From Undibacterium umbellatum (GTDB lineage: Bacteria > Pseudomonadota > Gammaproteobacteria > Burkholderiales > Burkholderiaceae_D): DNA of 64,000 bases. The DNA lies in contig NZ_JACOFX010000008.1 of the NCBI RefSeq assembly GCF_014284125.1, forward strand, positions 163,180 to 227,179, written 5' to 3'. This document shows, one piece after another, positions 19,479-27,567 of this stretch. Both the position numbers and the translations under genes were made by a program. The stretch's first letter is position 1. Each line of letters opens with the position of its first letter. The notes beneath the pieces were generated by a model that did not search any database, was not told the origin of the DNA, and saw nothing but the letters and a program-made list of their open reading frames with translations.

Positions 19479-19508
19479 AAAGCCCGATTGCTCAAAGATC
19501 GGGCTTTT
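19479..19508. terminator. Bidirectional terminator between fliE and the YcgR-like gene
   Basis: Perfect 10-bp stem AAAGCCCGAT (19479-19488) / ATCGGGCTTT (19498-19507) with a 9-base loop, A's on the left and T's on the right, so it can terminate transcripts from both converging genes. Confidence 0.85.
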
Positions 19509-19514
19509 GTGTTT

Positions 19515-20276
19515 TCAGCGTATGCCAGTCAGCTTGGCATTGCGCTCTCGTTCCAGCTTCATGATGTAGCGCTGTATGCTGGCTAGTACACTATTTGACA
19601 TGTTGATGAATTGGCAGCCAAGGCGACGATTCGACTTGCCGTTCAACAAAACCAGATCTTGAGAGTTCCTGACCTGTAAAACAACATCTACCAGACCTAT
19701 GGTGGGCAATTCAAGTTTGCAATGCTCATAGATGACCCCCATAGTGCTGTCGAGCACTTTTTTTTCATCCAGAATGGCAATTCCTCCGCAACTGATGTCA
19801 ACCAGGGCCAGTTTCAAGGTTTCTTGCCTGTCATCTAGTTGTACAGGAATCATTGCCCGTATGGGATTTGATAGTGGTGTATTGATACGATAATATTCGC
19901 GTCTTTGCAGACGTATCATATTCGCTGGTATTGCGAACTGCAGAGCAGGGCGATCTTCAAAGGCGATACGTTCCAGATTTGATGAGGAAAACTGTATGCT
20001 GATTCTATCCAGCAGCCCCTCAAATGACACCCTCGGTGCGTCAATAATGCGTTGATTGGCCAGTTGACCCGGTGCACTATCGATAATCACCATATTACTG
20101 CTGTCATCGACGTCAAGTATGGACGTGATAAAGACTTCTGACCCGCTATTGATCAACATGCTGATCAATTGCTTGCTTTCTTTGAGGCCGCGCAATAATC
20201 CTATGATTTCCCTGCGGGAATCAACTTGAAAAGGGCTCTGATTTTCCGTACCCAGACTCGGAGGTGTGGATGGCAT
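19515..20276 (-). CDS. ycgR: Flagellar brake protein, YcgR-like (PilZ domain)
   Basis: 253 residues. An N-terminal YcgR domain (~15-120, beta-rich) is followed by a PilZ domain (~125-245) with both c-di-GMP contacts visible: the RxxxR-type LQRREYYRI near 127-135 and DISCGGIAIL (D-x-S-x-x-G) near 170-180. In enteric bacteria YcgR with bound c-di-GMP acts on the motor (FliG/FliM/MotA) to slow swimming. Its place inside the flagellar block, together with GGDEF/EAL genes elsewhere in the window, supports the same role here. Confidence 0.9.
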   Translation of the reverse strand: MPSTPPSLGTENQSPFQVDSRREIIGLLRGLKESKQLISMLINSGSEVFITSILDVDDSSNMVIIDSAPGQLANQRIIDAPRVSFEGLLDRISIQFSSSNLERIAFEDRPALQFAIPANMIRLQRREYYRINTPLSNPIRAMIPVQLDDRQETLKLALVDISCGGIAILDEKKVLDSTMGVIYEHCKLELPTIGLVDVVLQVRNSQDLVLLNGKSNRRLGCQFINMSNSVLASIQRYIMKLERERNAKLTGIR

Positions 20277-20314
20277 ATTTTTATAATCACATTCAAAAAT
20301 TGGGGCTGTTCAAC

Positions 20315-20626
20315 TTATTCGTGCCCTGAAGTCTCCGACATTGTTTCAGACTTTTCCGTATCAATATGGTAAAGCCAAGCGAGTAGTTCTGCAACTGCCC
20401 GATACAAGGCAGGAGGAATATCTCGGTCAAGATCGACTTTCATCAGCAATGAAACCAATTCTTTGGACTGATGTACATGTACCCCGTGTTCTTTGGCTCT
20501 GGCAATGATTTCCTCGGCAATCAGGCCCTTACCTTTGGCAACAACTTTGGGCGCAGCATCCCCTGTCTGGTAGGCCAATGCAACAGCATTTTGTGCAGGT
20601 TTAAAGGGAGGCTCAGCTGCGCTCAT
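20315..20626 (-). CDS. FlhB C-terminal domain homologue (EscU/YscU/HrcU family)
   Basis: 103 residues, soluble, without the membrane part of FlhB. It matches only the cytoplasmic FlhB_C domain: AVALAYQTGDAAPKVVAKGK, then GLIAEEIIARAKEHGV and the closing IPPALYRAVAELLAWLY. The autocleavage NPTH sequence of true FlhB is absent. Such FlhB-like small proteins (FhlX type) commonly sit next to a fliK homologue, and here the start overlaps the second FliK-like gene by 14 bases. It may modulate the export specificity switch; its exact function is unproven. Confidence 0.85.
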   Translation of the reverse strand: MSAAEPPFKPAQNAVALAYQTGDAAPKVVAKGKGLIAEEIIARAKEHGVHVHQSKELVSLLMKVDLDRDIPPALYRAVAELLAWLYHIDTEKSETMSETSGHE

Positions 20627-21959
20627 TTTTATTTACCACAAAAGACATGAGTGGCGCGCCGGCAATCTGCATGGCAGTAGCCAGTTCGCCAGCATGGTTC
20701 TTCAAGGCAGATACGGTATTACTTTGCTCAGCCCGCAGGGATAGGCCCAGAACATTCGATTGCAGATTGATGATGGCTGTAACTGGTCCTAAATTGGGCA
20801 GGTCAAAACGAACCACCGATTGCCAGTTTGTAGCATCCTCCATTTCTTGTGGATTGTGCTTGCTCTGGCTTTCTTTTTTTATTTCCCATTCGATTTTTTG
20901 TCCCGGGAAAAGCTCCCCTTGCCATCGTACAATGTTTTGCTCCAGAACATTTAATTGCTGATGAATTATTTGTCCCATTTCCTTGTTGATGGTGGTGAGC
21001 GTAGTACTTAGATTGCCTGGGACGCTGTCTGTCTGACTTCTGGCTCCAATATGTGACTGTGGCTCAGCTTTGATATCAGCGATGGGACGCTTGCCTTGTG
21101 CCCATTCTGCAACATGCGATTCATAAAACAGGCCGCTGGTGCTGATTTGCTGTTGTAGTTTGACAGCGGTTGTTGCGGTATCTTTTAATTCGACAGGTGT
21201 AGCCATGATTGGAGTCGGGCTGGCAATATTGGCTTTGTCAGCCTGGGCTGGTGCTGTTTGTAGAATTTGTGTGATGAGCTTGCCTGTACTGCTTAAGGAA
21301 GTGGGAGTGCTACTCAGGCGATCTGGTAAGGTGTCGGCAGCATTGGTATTGGCGAGATTATTTTTTGCAGTGATTTCTGTTGGCCGGGCAGTGGCAATTT
21401 GCTGTGATCCAAGTTTCCCTGGGCTCAGGCCTATTTCATCGGCGTTTTGCTGGCCAACGTCTTGCGTTGACAAATTGACGATGCTTGAGGCATTGGTTTG
21501 CTTGTTGCCCTCCGCCAGGATTTTGGCCGAACCTGGTATTGGCTGCGTAGGGGTGGCGACTTCCTCAGATACCGGGCCAAGATATGTGCTTAAATTTGGG
21601 GGCTGACGCCTGTCTGTGCCAGCCGCATAATTTTGCGGGAGAGGGGCAGGGAAGTGAGCGTCTCCATCATGCTCCAGCAAGAATGTGGGGCGGGGTTCAG
21701 TGGAAATCAGGCGCAAAGGAATCTGGTCGCCTGTTTTGCTACCTTCTGGCAACATCATTTTGGCAGTGATTCCTGCCACCCTGACGGTGAAACTGCCGTC
21801 CATTAATTTGGATAGAATCTCACCCTTAAGTAATTGCCCGGTGACAAGCTGGGCAAGTTTTGGTGTGATGTCCTGCTTGGTTCCGCTAACAGGAATTGCA
21901 GCAGCTGGTGCCTCGATATTGGCAACTGGTTTGGGCAAAATATCGAGTCGGGTAGCCAT
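20613..21959 (-). CDS. Second FliK-like hook-length-control-type protein
   Basis: 448 residues. The N-terminal half is Ala/Thr/Ser/Pro-rich and low complexity; the C-terminal ~130 residues look like a Flg_hook domain: WQGELFPGQKIEWEIKKE, then FDLPNLGPVTAIINLQ. It is distinct from the canonical fliK at 12051-13631 and is paired by overlap with the FlhB-C homologue, suggesting they work together. Such FliK-type proteins next to fliT/fliS are common in Burkholderiales; whether it sets hook length or another export step cannot be told here. Confidence 0.8.
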   Translation of the reverse strand: MATRLDILPKPVANIEAPAAAIPVSGTKQDITPKLAQLVTGQLLKGEILSKLMDGSFTVRVAGITAKMMLPEGSKTGDQIPLRLISTEPRPTFLLEHDGDAHFPAPLPQNYAAGTDRRQPPNLSTYLGPVSEEVATPTQPIPGSAKILAEGNKQTNASSIVNLSTQDVGQQNADEIGLSPGKLGSQQIATARPTEITAKNNLANTNAADTLPDRLSSTPTSLSSTGKLITQILQTAPAQADKANIASPTPIMATPVELKDTATTAVKLQQQISTSGLFYESHVAEWAQGKRPIADIKAEPQSHIGARSQTDSVPGNLSTTLTTINKEMGQIIHQQLNVLEQNIVRWQGELFPGQKIEWEIKKESQSKHNPQEMEDATNWQSVVRFDLPNLGPVTAIINLQSNVLGLSLRAEQSNTVSALKNHAGELATAMQIAGAPLMSFVVNKNERS

Positions 21960-21964
21960 AAAAA

Positions 21965-22300
21965 TCAGGCCGTATTACCTGCACCATAAGCATTGGATAA
22001 TTTTCTACTGGTACTGGAGTTTTTCATCAAATCAGATAGCTCAGCCATCCAGGGTTCGGTGATGTCGCGAATTTCCTTGTCATCTGCCAGGATTTTTTTG
22101 ATGATGCGTACTTTCTTGTCCCGCATCTCAGCAGGCAGGTCGAAAGGGATTTCACTCTCACGTATGATTTGTACGCGACTGGAGCAATCATTCTCCAGTT
22201 GTTCCAATAATTCCCAGTTGCCTGAACGTGCGGCTTCCAGCATGTTGCTCGTTATGTTGGCGACATTTTCGTACAATGAGATTAATTCCAGACTATTCAT
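21965..22300 (-). CDS. fliT: Flagellar protein FliT (FliD chaperone)
   Basis: 111 residues, all-helical and acidic, starting MNSLELISLYENVANITSNM with the ARSGNWELLEQLENDC segment typical of FliT. FliT binds the filament cap FliD before export and in enterics also restrains FlhDC. It follows fliS after 6 bases in the order fliD-S-T. Confidence 0.88.
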   Translation of the reverse strand: MNSLELISLYENVANITSNMLEAARSGNWELLEQLENDCSSRVQIIRESEIPFDLPAEMRDKKVRIIKKILADDKEIRDITEPWMAELSDLMKNSSTSRKLSNAYGAGNTA

Positions 22301-22306
22301 CTTGAT

Positions 22307-22777
22307 TCAAGCCTCAACAAAGTTGGCGGGACGAGGGGATAATGGGTCAATACTAAGTTTTGGTGCTTCATTGACGACTTCTTTTGTAGGGGAGATGGCT
22401 TCCCAGGAGGTCTTTAAATCACGCAATAAATTCTGTACTTCAGTGAGCATGACTACACTGTTTTCCAGATTGGCTTGCAATAGCCTGGAAGTCATGTACT
22501 CATACAGCGAGTCAAGGCTGACAGCGATTTCGCCGCCTGCTTTTTTATCCAGGCTGGCACGCAAGCCATTTTCTATAATGGCAATGGCCTTGGAGATTGC
22601 TTGCCCTTTGGATGCTACTTCACCTGTGCCCAAGTGATGCACGGCATTTGATATGGCAACAATTGCCCCGTCAAACAGCATGACTATCAATTTGTGTGGA
22701 CTGGCGGCGACTACGCCAGTCTCAATGCCAACTTTTGCATAGGCATTGGCGCCGCGTGCTTGTGAAGAGCCAAACAT
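22307..22777 (-). CDS. fliS: Flagellin export chaperone FliS
   Basis: 156 residues: a four-helix FliS with the N-terminal ANAYAKVGIETGVVAASPHK and KLIVMLFDGAIVAI segments of the family and the usual SLYEYMTSRLLQANL stretch. It holds flagellin monomers unfolded until export. It has an extra ~25-residue Pro-containing C-terminal tail compared with the usual ~130 residues. Confidence 0.95.
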   Translation of the reverse strand: MFGSSQARGANAYAKVGIETGVVAASPHKLIVMLFDGAIVAISNAVHHLGTGEVASKGQAISKAIAIIENGLRASLDKKAGGEIAVSLDSLYEYMTSRLLQANLENSVVMLTEVQNLLRDLKTSWEAISPTKEVVNEAPKLSIDPLSPRPANFVEA

Positions 22778-22823
22778 AATCTCGTTTCCTTATATTTTCT
22801 TGCGTGCATAACAAATGATTGGA

Positions 22824-24836
22824 TTACTTATTACTACCGGTTAATGCTGCCAATTGCTGAGTTAAGAAGGTGCTGGTGTTGTTGAGGCCGCTTACTATCC
22901 TGTCGAGGGCAGTAAATTGCGCTCTATAACGTGCTTCTACATCAAATAATCGACTATTCAAAGTAATGCGCTGTTTGCCTATTTCTTTGATGCTGGCGGT
23001 TACTCCAGAGGTCGTGCTAGTGATTGTCCCTGAACTGCCAGTGAATCCACTGATCAAACTACTTAACTGGGTGGCATAACCAACTGAAAAATTGACGGTG
23101 CCCCGTGCACCAAGTGACCCGCCTGCAATCAGTAGTTTGAGACCCTCTGCAGGGCTTCCTGCCGCTCCTGTTAATGATTGGCCGTTGCCAGTTGCCGTGA
23201 TGCCGTTCAAGGTCCCTGCGACATCCTTGCCAACACTGCCTGTTACTACTGTGCCAGTAAGCGACGCAACACCAGTTCCAGTATTGCTGGCGATGTTAAT
23301 AGCCGAGGTAGATCCGTATTTGTTTGATTCCAGTGCCAAAACGCCACCAACCACGCTGGCTTTTGCTGTTGCGCCTACGGCGGTAAAGGCGGAAGTGCTA
23401 TTGATTGATGTTTGAACTAAGGTTGCCAGTTCTGTCGCAGTGTAGCTACCTGCCGCCAGGCTGACATCTGCAACAACTCCATCTAGCGTGACGCTGATCT
23501 TGGTATTGGGGTCGATGGTTGTTGACGGTGGCAGCGTCAAATCACCCGTAAGGCTGGATTTGGTGGCGATTTGTGTAATGGCCAGTTCATAACTGCCAGC
23601 TTTGGTGGCAGAAGATGAACCAGTAATATTTGCCAGGCTGTCAGTGGCGGAGCCTAGTGAGGCGAACAAACCGCCAACATCACTAAATTTGGTTGCAAGT
23701 GCCGTGGATAATTTGGAAGCATCAAGTGAAATGGAGCCATCTTTTTGAAAGCTGACCCCAATTTGTGACAAAGTCGTCAATCCGCCGCCCAAACCATTTA
23801 CAGACGACGACAAAGTTTTTCTGATTTGGTTTTGTATGCTTTGCGTGGTTGAGTCACCTAAAAGCAAGCCCGCTTTCTTGGTATTGGGATCATAAGATGT
23901 CAGGCTTTTTATGGTCGTATTGAGATCATTGTAGGCTTTAACGAAACTATTTACGCCAGCCGTAATGCCAGTCGTATTTGCGGAAACCGATATAGAGGTT
24001 GTGCCAACCTTGGATACAGTCAACGATACCCCCTGCATGGCACCCAGAACAGTATTGGACGCGCTGGAAATGGCAATACCATTCACGGTCAGGTTAGCGT
24101 TTTGGGCTGTGCTGACTTCAGTAAAGTTTTGTGTCGCGGTTGGATCGTATGCCAGCAGGGATGTTACTGCGGCATCTCCACCTGAAGATGTTATTTTGAG
24201 GCTGGATGCTGCCCCAGTCTTACTCGAATTAAGTACCAAATGGTAGGGCGTGGCACTGCCATCACCGACTATGGAGGCAGAAACGCCAACATTTGCTGCA
24301 TTGATCGCATCACGAATCCCTTGCAAGGAATTGTTTGTGCTATTGATTTTTACAGTGCCAACGGTTTGATTGGCATCTTGCTGGAATGTGGTTCCGGGTG
24401 GATATATGCCGCTAACAGCCGTTCCGGTAATGGTGCCGAAAGCGAAGCTGATAGTGGTTTCTGTGCCTGTGCCTATTGCGTCAGTAGAGCTAACCTGTCC
24501 CGCACTTGATATACCTTGAGCTTGTGCCAGTTTGCTGATTGCAACACTATAGCTACCAGCAGTTGCTGCACTATTAGCTGTCGCAAAGGCGATAGTGGAA
24601 TCGCCAGCACTTGCGTTCAGTGATTGAAAAGTTGATGGTGTATTAAGTGATGTCAATGCATTCTGAAAGGCACTGACCGCACCGTTAAGAGAGCCATAGG
24701 CGGATAGTTTGGCCTGGTAGCTCGCTTCTTTTTTTGCGAGCGATGTCAAGGGCTGGCTCTCCACCTGCATTAGCTTGGAGACGATATCGTTCACATTGAG
24801 ATTTGAACCAATGCCTGTTGATTGAATTCCTGCCAC
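22824..24836 (-). CDS. fliD: Flagellar filament cap / hook-associated protein 2 FliD
   Basis: 670 residues, longer than the ~470 of enteric FliD because of an expanded variable middle. The N-terminal domain (~1-100) begins GIGSNLNVNDIVSKLMQVES, and the C-terminal helical domain is conserved. The middle carries flagellin-hook-IN-type segments (TVKINSTNNSLQGIRDAINA at ~165-185, and a second weaker repeat later). The start is GTG at 24836 with a strong AAGGGG Shine-Dalgarno. A sigma-28 promoter lies 35-61 bases upstream. It caps the growing filament and guides flagellin folding. Confidence 0.95.
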   Translation of the reverse strand: MAGIQSTGIGSNLNVNDIVSKLMQVESQPLTSLAKKEASYQAKLSAYGSLNGAVSAFQNALTSLNTPSTFQSLNASAGDSTIAFATANSAATAGSYSVAISKLAQAQGISSAGQVSSTDAIGTGTETTISFAFGTITGTAVSGIYPPGTTFQQDANQTVGTVKINSTNNSLQGIRDAINAANVGVSASIVGDGSATPYHLVLNSSKTGAASSLKITSSGGDAAVTSLLAYDPTATQNFTEVSTAQNANLTVNGIAISSASNTVLGAMQGVSLTVSKVGTTSISVSANTTGITAGVNSFVKAYNDLNTTIKSLTSYDPNTKKAGLLLGDSTTQSIQNQIRKTLSSSVNGLGGGLTTLSQIGVSFQKDGSISLDASKLSTALATKFSDVGGLFASLGSATDSLANITGSSSATKAGSYELAITQIATKSSLTGDLTLPPSTTIDPNTKISVTLDGVVADVSLAAGSYTATELATLVQTSINSTSAFTAVGATAKASVVGGVLALESNKYGSTSAINIASNTGTGVASLTGTVVTGSVGKDVAGTLNGITATGNGQSLTGAAGSPAEGLKLLIAGGSLGARGTVNFSVGYATQLSSLISGFTGSSGTITSTTSGVTASIKEIGKQRITLNSRLFDVEARYRAQFTALDRIVSGLNNTSTFLTQQLAALTGSNK

Positions 24837-24870
24837 GTGATTCCCCTTTTGTTAGTGGTACTTTACTTTA

Positions 24871-24897
24871 TTAACGGCAAGGGTAAATCAGACTTTA
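24871..24897 (-). promoter_or_regulatory. Sigma-28 (FliA) promoter of fliD
   Basis: On the minus strand TAAA (24897-24894), a 15-base spacer and GCCGTTAA (24878-24871). This matches the FliA consensus TAAA-N15-GCCGATAA at 11 of 12 positions, and ends 34 bases before the GTG start of fliD. It marks fliD-S-T as late flagellar genes. Confidence 0.8.
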
Positions 24898-24943
24898 GAA
24901 GGGAATTTACCTGCTTGTTTTCAATATAGACATAAATTTAAAC

Positions 24944-25321
24944 TTAGGCGGTCTGTTTTATCAGGAGACCCTGCAATTTATCCAGCGACTTGGCAATTTC
25001 TAGCGCTTCTTCGGTAGGAATTTGCCTGATAACCTGCTTGGTTTGCTGATCAACGATCTTGACCACGACTTCTTTGGCGTCGTTATCTACGCTGAATTCC
25101 AGGTTTTGAGAGCTCACTTGAACAGATTTATTAATTTCGGCAACAGCCTTATTAATTTCATCGGCAGAGGCGGCTTTGGAGCTTTGACTGGTGGCTCTGA
25201 CCGGATTGGCAGTCTGCAGCGGCGCGGCGCTTTGCGCGATCTGAGGAGCGGTCGTCGCGGTGCTCAACCGATCTGAAACAGGTGCTCCTGACGATGAACT
25301 GGTAATCGATAGGACGTCCAT
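24944..25321 (-). CDS. flaG: FlaG family flagellar protein
   Basis: 125 residues. A variable Ser/Ala/Gln-rich N-terminal half is followed by the conserved FlaG domain (~60-122): LEFSVDNDAKEVVVKIVDQQ and the TKQVIRQIPTEEALEIAK segment. FlaG proteins influence filament length, and loss can lengthen filaments. It lies between fliC and fliD, the usual place, with an AAGGA Shine-Dalgarno. Confidence 0.93.
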   Translation of the reverse strand: MDVLSITSSSSGAPVSDRLSTATTAPQIAQSAAPLQTANPVRATSQSSKAASADEINKAVAEINKSVQVSSQNLEFSVDNDAKEVVVKIVDQQTKQVIRQIPTEEALEIAKSLDKLQGLLIKQTA

Positions 25322-25342
25322 GATGTTTCCTTAAAGTAAAAT

Positions 25343-25370
25343 TCCCCTGATCATAAAATTGACCAGGGGA
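25343..25370 (-). terminator. Terminator downstream of fliC
   Basis: Minus-strand hairpin of 11 bp (TCCCCTGGTCA / TGATCAGGGGA, one G-T pair) with a 6-base A/T loop, followed by an A/T-rich ATTTTA tail. It separates the highly expressed fliC from flaG. Confidence 0.75.
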
Positions 25371-25409
25371 CCACTCATTTTCAATGAAAAACTAAACTTA
25401 TTTCATTGA

Positions 25410-27230
25410 TTAGCCACGCAGCAGAGCCAAGACGCCTTGTGGTAACGCGTTCGCCTGAGCCAAGATTGCTGTACCAGCTTGTTGCAATACTTGACCACGT
25501 GTCAATGTTGCTGTTTCTTGAGCAAAGTCAGCATCACGGATACGGCTACGGGAAGCTGTCAAGTTCTCAGAAGTTGTATTCAAGCTGCTAACTGCTGAGG
25601 AGAAACGGTTTTGGTAAGCACCCAAAGAAGCACGTGAACTATTGACAGAAGCCAAGGCTGCATCGATAGTAGTCAGAGCCGCTGTGGCACCAGCCGCTGT
25701 AGTCAGGTCTAGTGATGAAACACCTGCACCAACCGTTGCCGTTGCTGAAGTGGCGCCAGCAGTCAAGCCGGCTGCTGTTGCACCTGCACCAGCAACTGTC
25801 GTTGTTGTAGCTGCCAAGCCAGTATTTGCCAGTGTTGCTGTACCTTTTACAGTAAAGGTGTAGCCAGCATTTTGTGAACTTGTCAATGTCAGTACGCCAG
25901 CAGCGTTAGATGCAGTAATGCCGGTTTCTCTAGTTTTTTGGTTAATTGCATCGCGAATTGCATCGCCTTGCAATGTTGCTGTAGCACCACCAGTAATTGC
26001 GCCAATGTCCACACCATTGATCTGAATGTCGCCAGCAGAGATATTGGAGTTAGTACCTGTGATGGTCGTACCAGTTGTTGCTGCACCTGTTCCGCCGTTC
26101 GCCAACACGATACCGGCAGAGCTGGTAGATGTCAGTTTGACAGTACCTGCTGTAGTTGTAGTTGCAGCAGCTGTGCCGATTGCTGTTGCAGCACCAGTAG
26201 TTGCACTACCCAGGCCAGTAACAGTTGCTGCCAAGCCAGTGGATGCATTGGTTTTGGAAACAGTAATGTTTCTGCCGTCAGCTGCTGTCAGAGCAACTGC
26301 ACCTGTAGTAGTGTCAAATGCTGCAGTTACGCCAGTTTGTGAGGATTTTGCATTGATTGCGGCTGTAACTTGAGCACCACGTTCCGCAGCAGTGCCTGCA
26401 GCAGCAAGTGCCCCGATATCAACGCCGTTGATCAGAACATCACCAGCAACGATGGCAGTAGCAAAACCAGTTGCAGCAGTGCCGCTGGTCGTTGTTGCCT
26501 GAGCTGTTGCTGTTACGCCAGTGGTACCGTTTGAAGCGTTGATTGCGGCAGCTTTGGCAATCGCACTACCTTTGCTATCAGCATAAGATACGCCGTCGCC
26601 GCTGGTTGCACCAATGTTGAAACCGTTGATCACCAGATCACCAGACTGGAAGCCGCCTACACCATTCACACCACCAGAGATATTGGTGGCATAGCTGGAG
26701 CTGGCACCAACACCCAGGCTGGATGATTTAGCACTGGCGATGGAAGAAATGGCAATTTGGTCATTTGATGTTGCATTTGCACCAACTTGGAAAGTTTGTG
26801 CTGTGAAGCTACCGTCCAGCAGATTCACGCCGTTAAAGTTGGAAGAGCTGGCAACACGGTTGATCTCAGAGATCAGTTGTGAAGCTTCGTTGTTCAGCGC
26901 AGCGCGGTCGCTGGCGCTATTGGACGCGTTAGCCGATTGAACCGCCAGATCACGGATACGTTGCAAGTTGGAGCCAATTTGTGTCAAATCGCCCTCAGCG
27001 GTTTGCGCAAGAGAGATACCGTCATTCGCATTACGAACAGCTTGATTCAAGCCGCCGATTTGTGAAGACAGACGTTCAGAAATCGCCAGGCCAGCCGCAT
27101 CGTCTTTAGCACTATTAATGCGCAGACCAGAAGACAGACGTTGCAAGGAAGTGTTCAGGGACGACTGAGATGTAGTCAGATTGCGCTGAGCATTCAAAGA
27201 CGAGATATTGGTATTAATAAATGAAGCCAT
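25410..27230 (-). CDS. fliC: Flagellin FliC
   Basis: 606 residues. The conserved D0/D1 ends are both clear: [18 protein letters not shown] with [20 protein letters not shown] at the N-terminus, and the C-terminal helix ending in [18 protein letters not shown]. The surface-exposed middle is unusually rich in Ala, Thr and Ser and contains three repeated flagellin-IN-type motifs, at ~198-207 ([10 protein letters not shown]), ~264-273 ([10 protein letters not shown]) and ~401-410 ([10 protein letters not shown]). The Ser/Thr richness fits O-glycosylation, and a glycan island begins directly upstream on the other strand. It has an AAGGAG Shine-Dalgarno and a sigma-28 promoter. It is the only flagellin gene in the window. 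Confidence 0.97.
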   Translation of the reverse strand: MASFINTNISSLNAQRNLTTSQSSLNTSLQRLSSGLRINSAKDDAAGLAISERLSSQIGGLNQAVRNANDGISLAQTAEGDLTQIGSNLQRIRDLAVQSANASNSASDRAALNNEASQLISEINRVASSSNFNGVNLLDGSFTAQTFQVGANATSNDQIAISSIASAKSSSLGVGASSSYATNISGGVNGVGGFQSGDLVINGFNIGATSGDGVSYADSKGSAIAKAAAINASNGTTGVTATAQATTTSGTAATGFATAIVAGDVLINGVDIGALAAAGTAAERGAQVTAAINAKSSQTGVTAAFDTTTGAVALTAADGRNITVSKTNASTGLAATVTGLGSATTGAATAIGTAAATTTTAGTVKLTSTSSAGIVLANGGTGAATTGTTITGTNSNISAGDIQINGVDIGAITGGATATLQGDAIRDAINQKTRETGITASNAAGVLTLTSSQNAGYTFTVKGTATLANTGLAATTTTVAGAGATAAGLTAGATSATATVGAGVSSLDLTTAAGATAALTTIDAALASVNSSRASLGAYQNRFSSAVSSLNTTSENLTASRSRIRDADFAQETATLTRGQVLQQAGTAILAQANALPQGVLALLRG

Positions 27231-27567
27231 GTTAGTTCTCCTTACCCAAGTTATGTAAATATGGCCGGTGGCCTTAAACTTTGGTCTGTGCTACCAATAA
27301 TATTGGACCGCCGTTGCAATCAGGTATCGGACGCTTATTTCAAAAGTTTAATGGGTTGCTCAAAGTAAATATTTTATTTTGAGGGTAAAGTTGCTCTCAA
27401 TACTCCGTTAAACGGCAGCATTTCAAAATACTTGAGACCATATATACGTTTATTTTCGGCTTTGACTTAACATTTTTTTGCTATTGTCGATGGTGAAAAT
27501 TACTCTTTTTTATCTACATTAGAAATAATGGGGTGCAGTATTCGACCCGTTTTATTAAGGTTTTACT
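27231..27567. promoter_or_regulatory. Divergent control region between fliC and the glycan island (337 bases)
   Basis: No gene is seen. On the minus strand it holds the sigma-28 promoter and ~90-base leader of fliC. On the plus strand it must hold the promoter of the TPR glycosyltransferase gene, but no confident -35/-10 pair was found. Because the two genes are divergent, glycosyltransferase and flagellin expression could be linked through this region. Confidence 0.6.
27324..27350 (-). promoter_or_regulatory. Sigma-28 (FliA) promoter of fliC
   Basis: On the minus strand TAAA (27350-27347), a 15-base spacer and TCCGATAC (27331-27324), matching TAAA-N15-GCCGATAA at 10 of 12 positions with exact spacing. 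It lies ~94 bases upstream of the fliC ATG, leaving a leader of about 85 bases. Confidence 0.82.

Noticed and set aside
25938..26342. Cys/Ser-rich 134-codon plus-strand frame opposite fliC
   Set aside because: The Cys/Ser richness comes from reading antisense to Ala/Thr codons of flagellin; not a gene.
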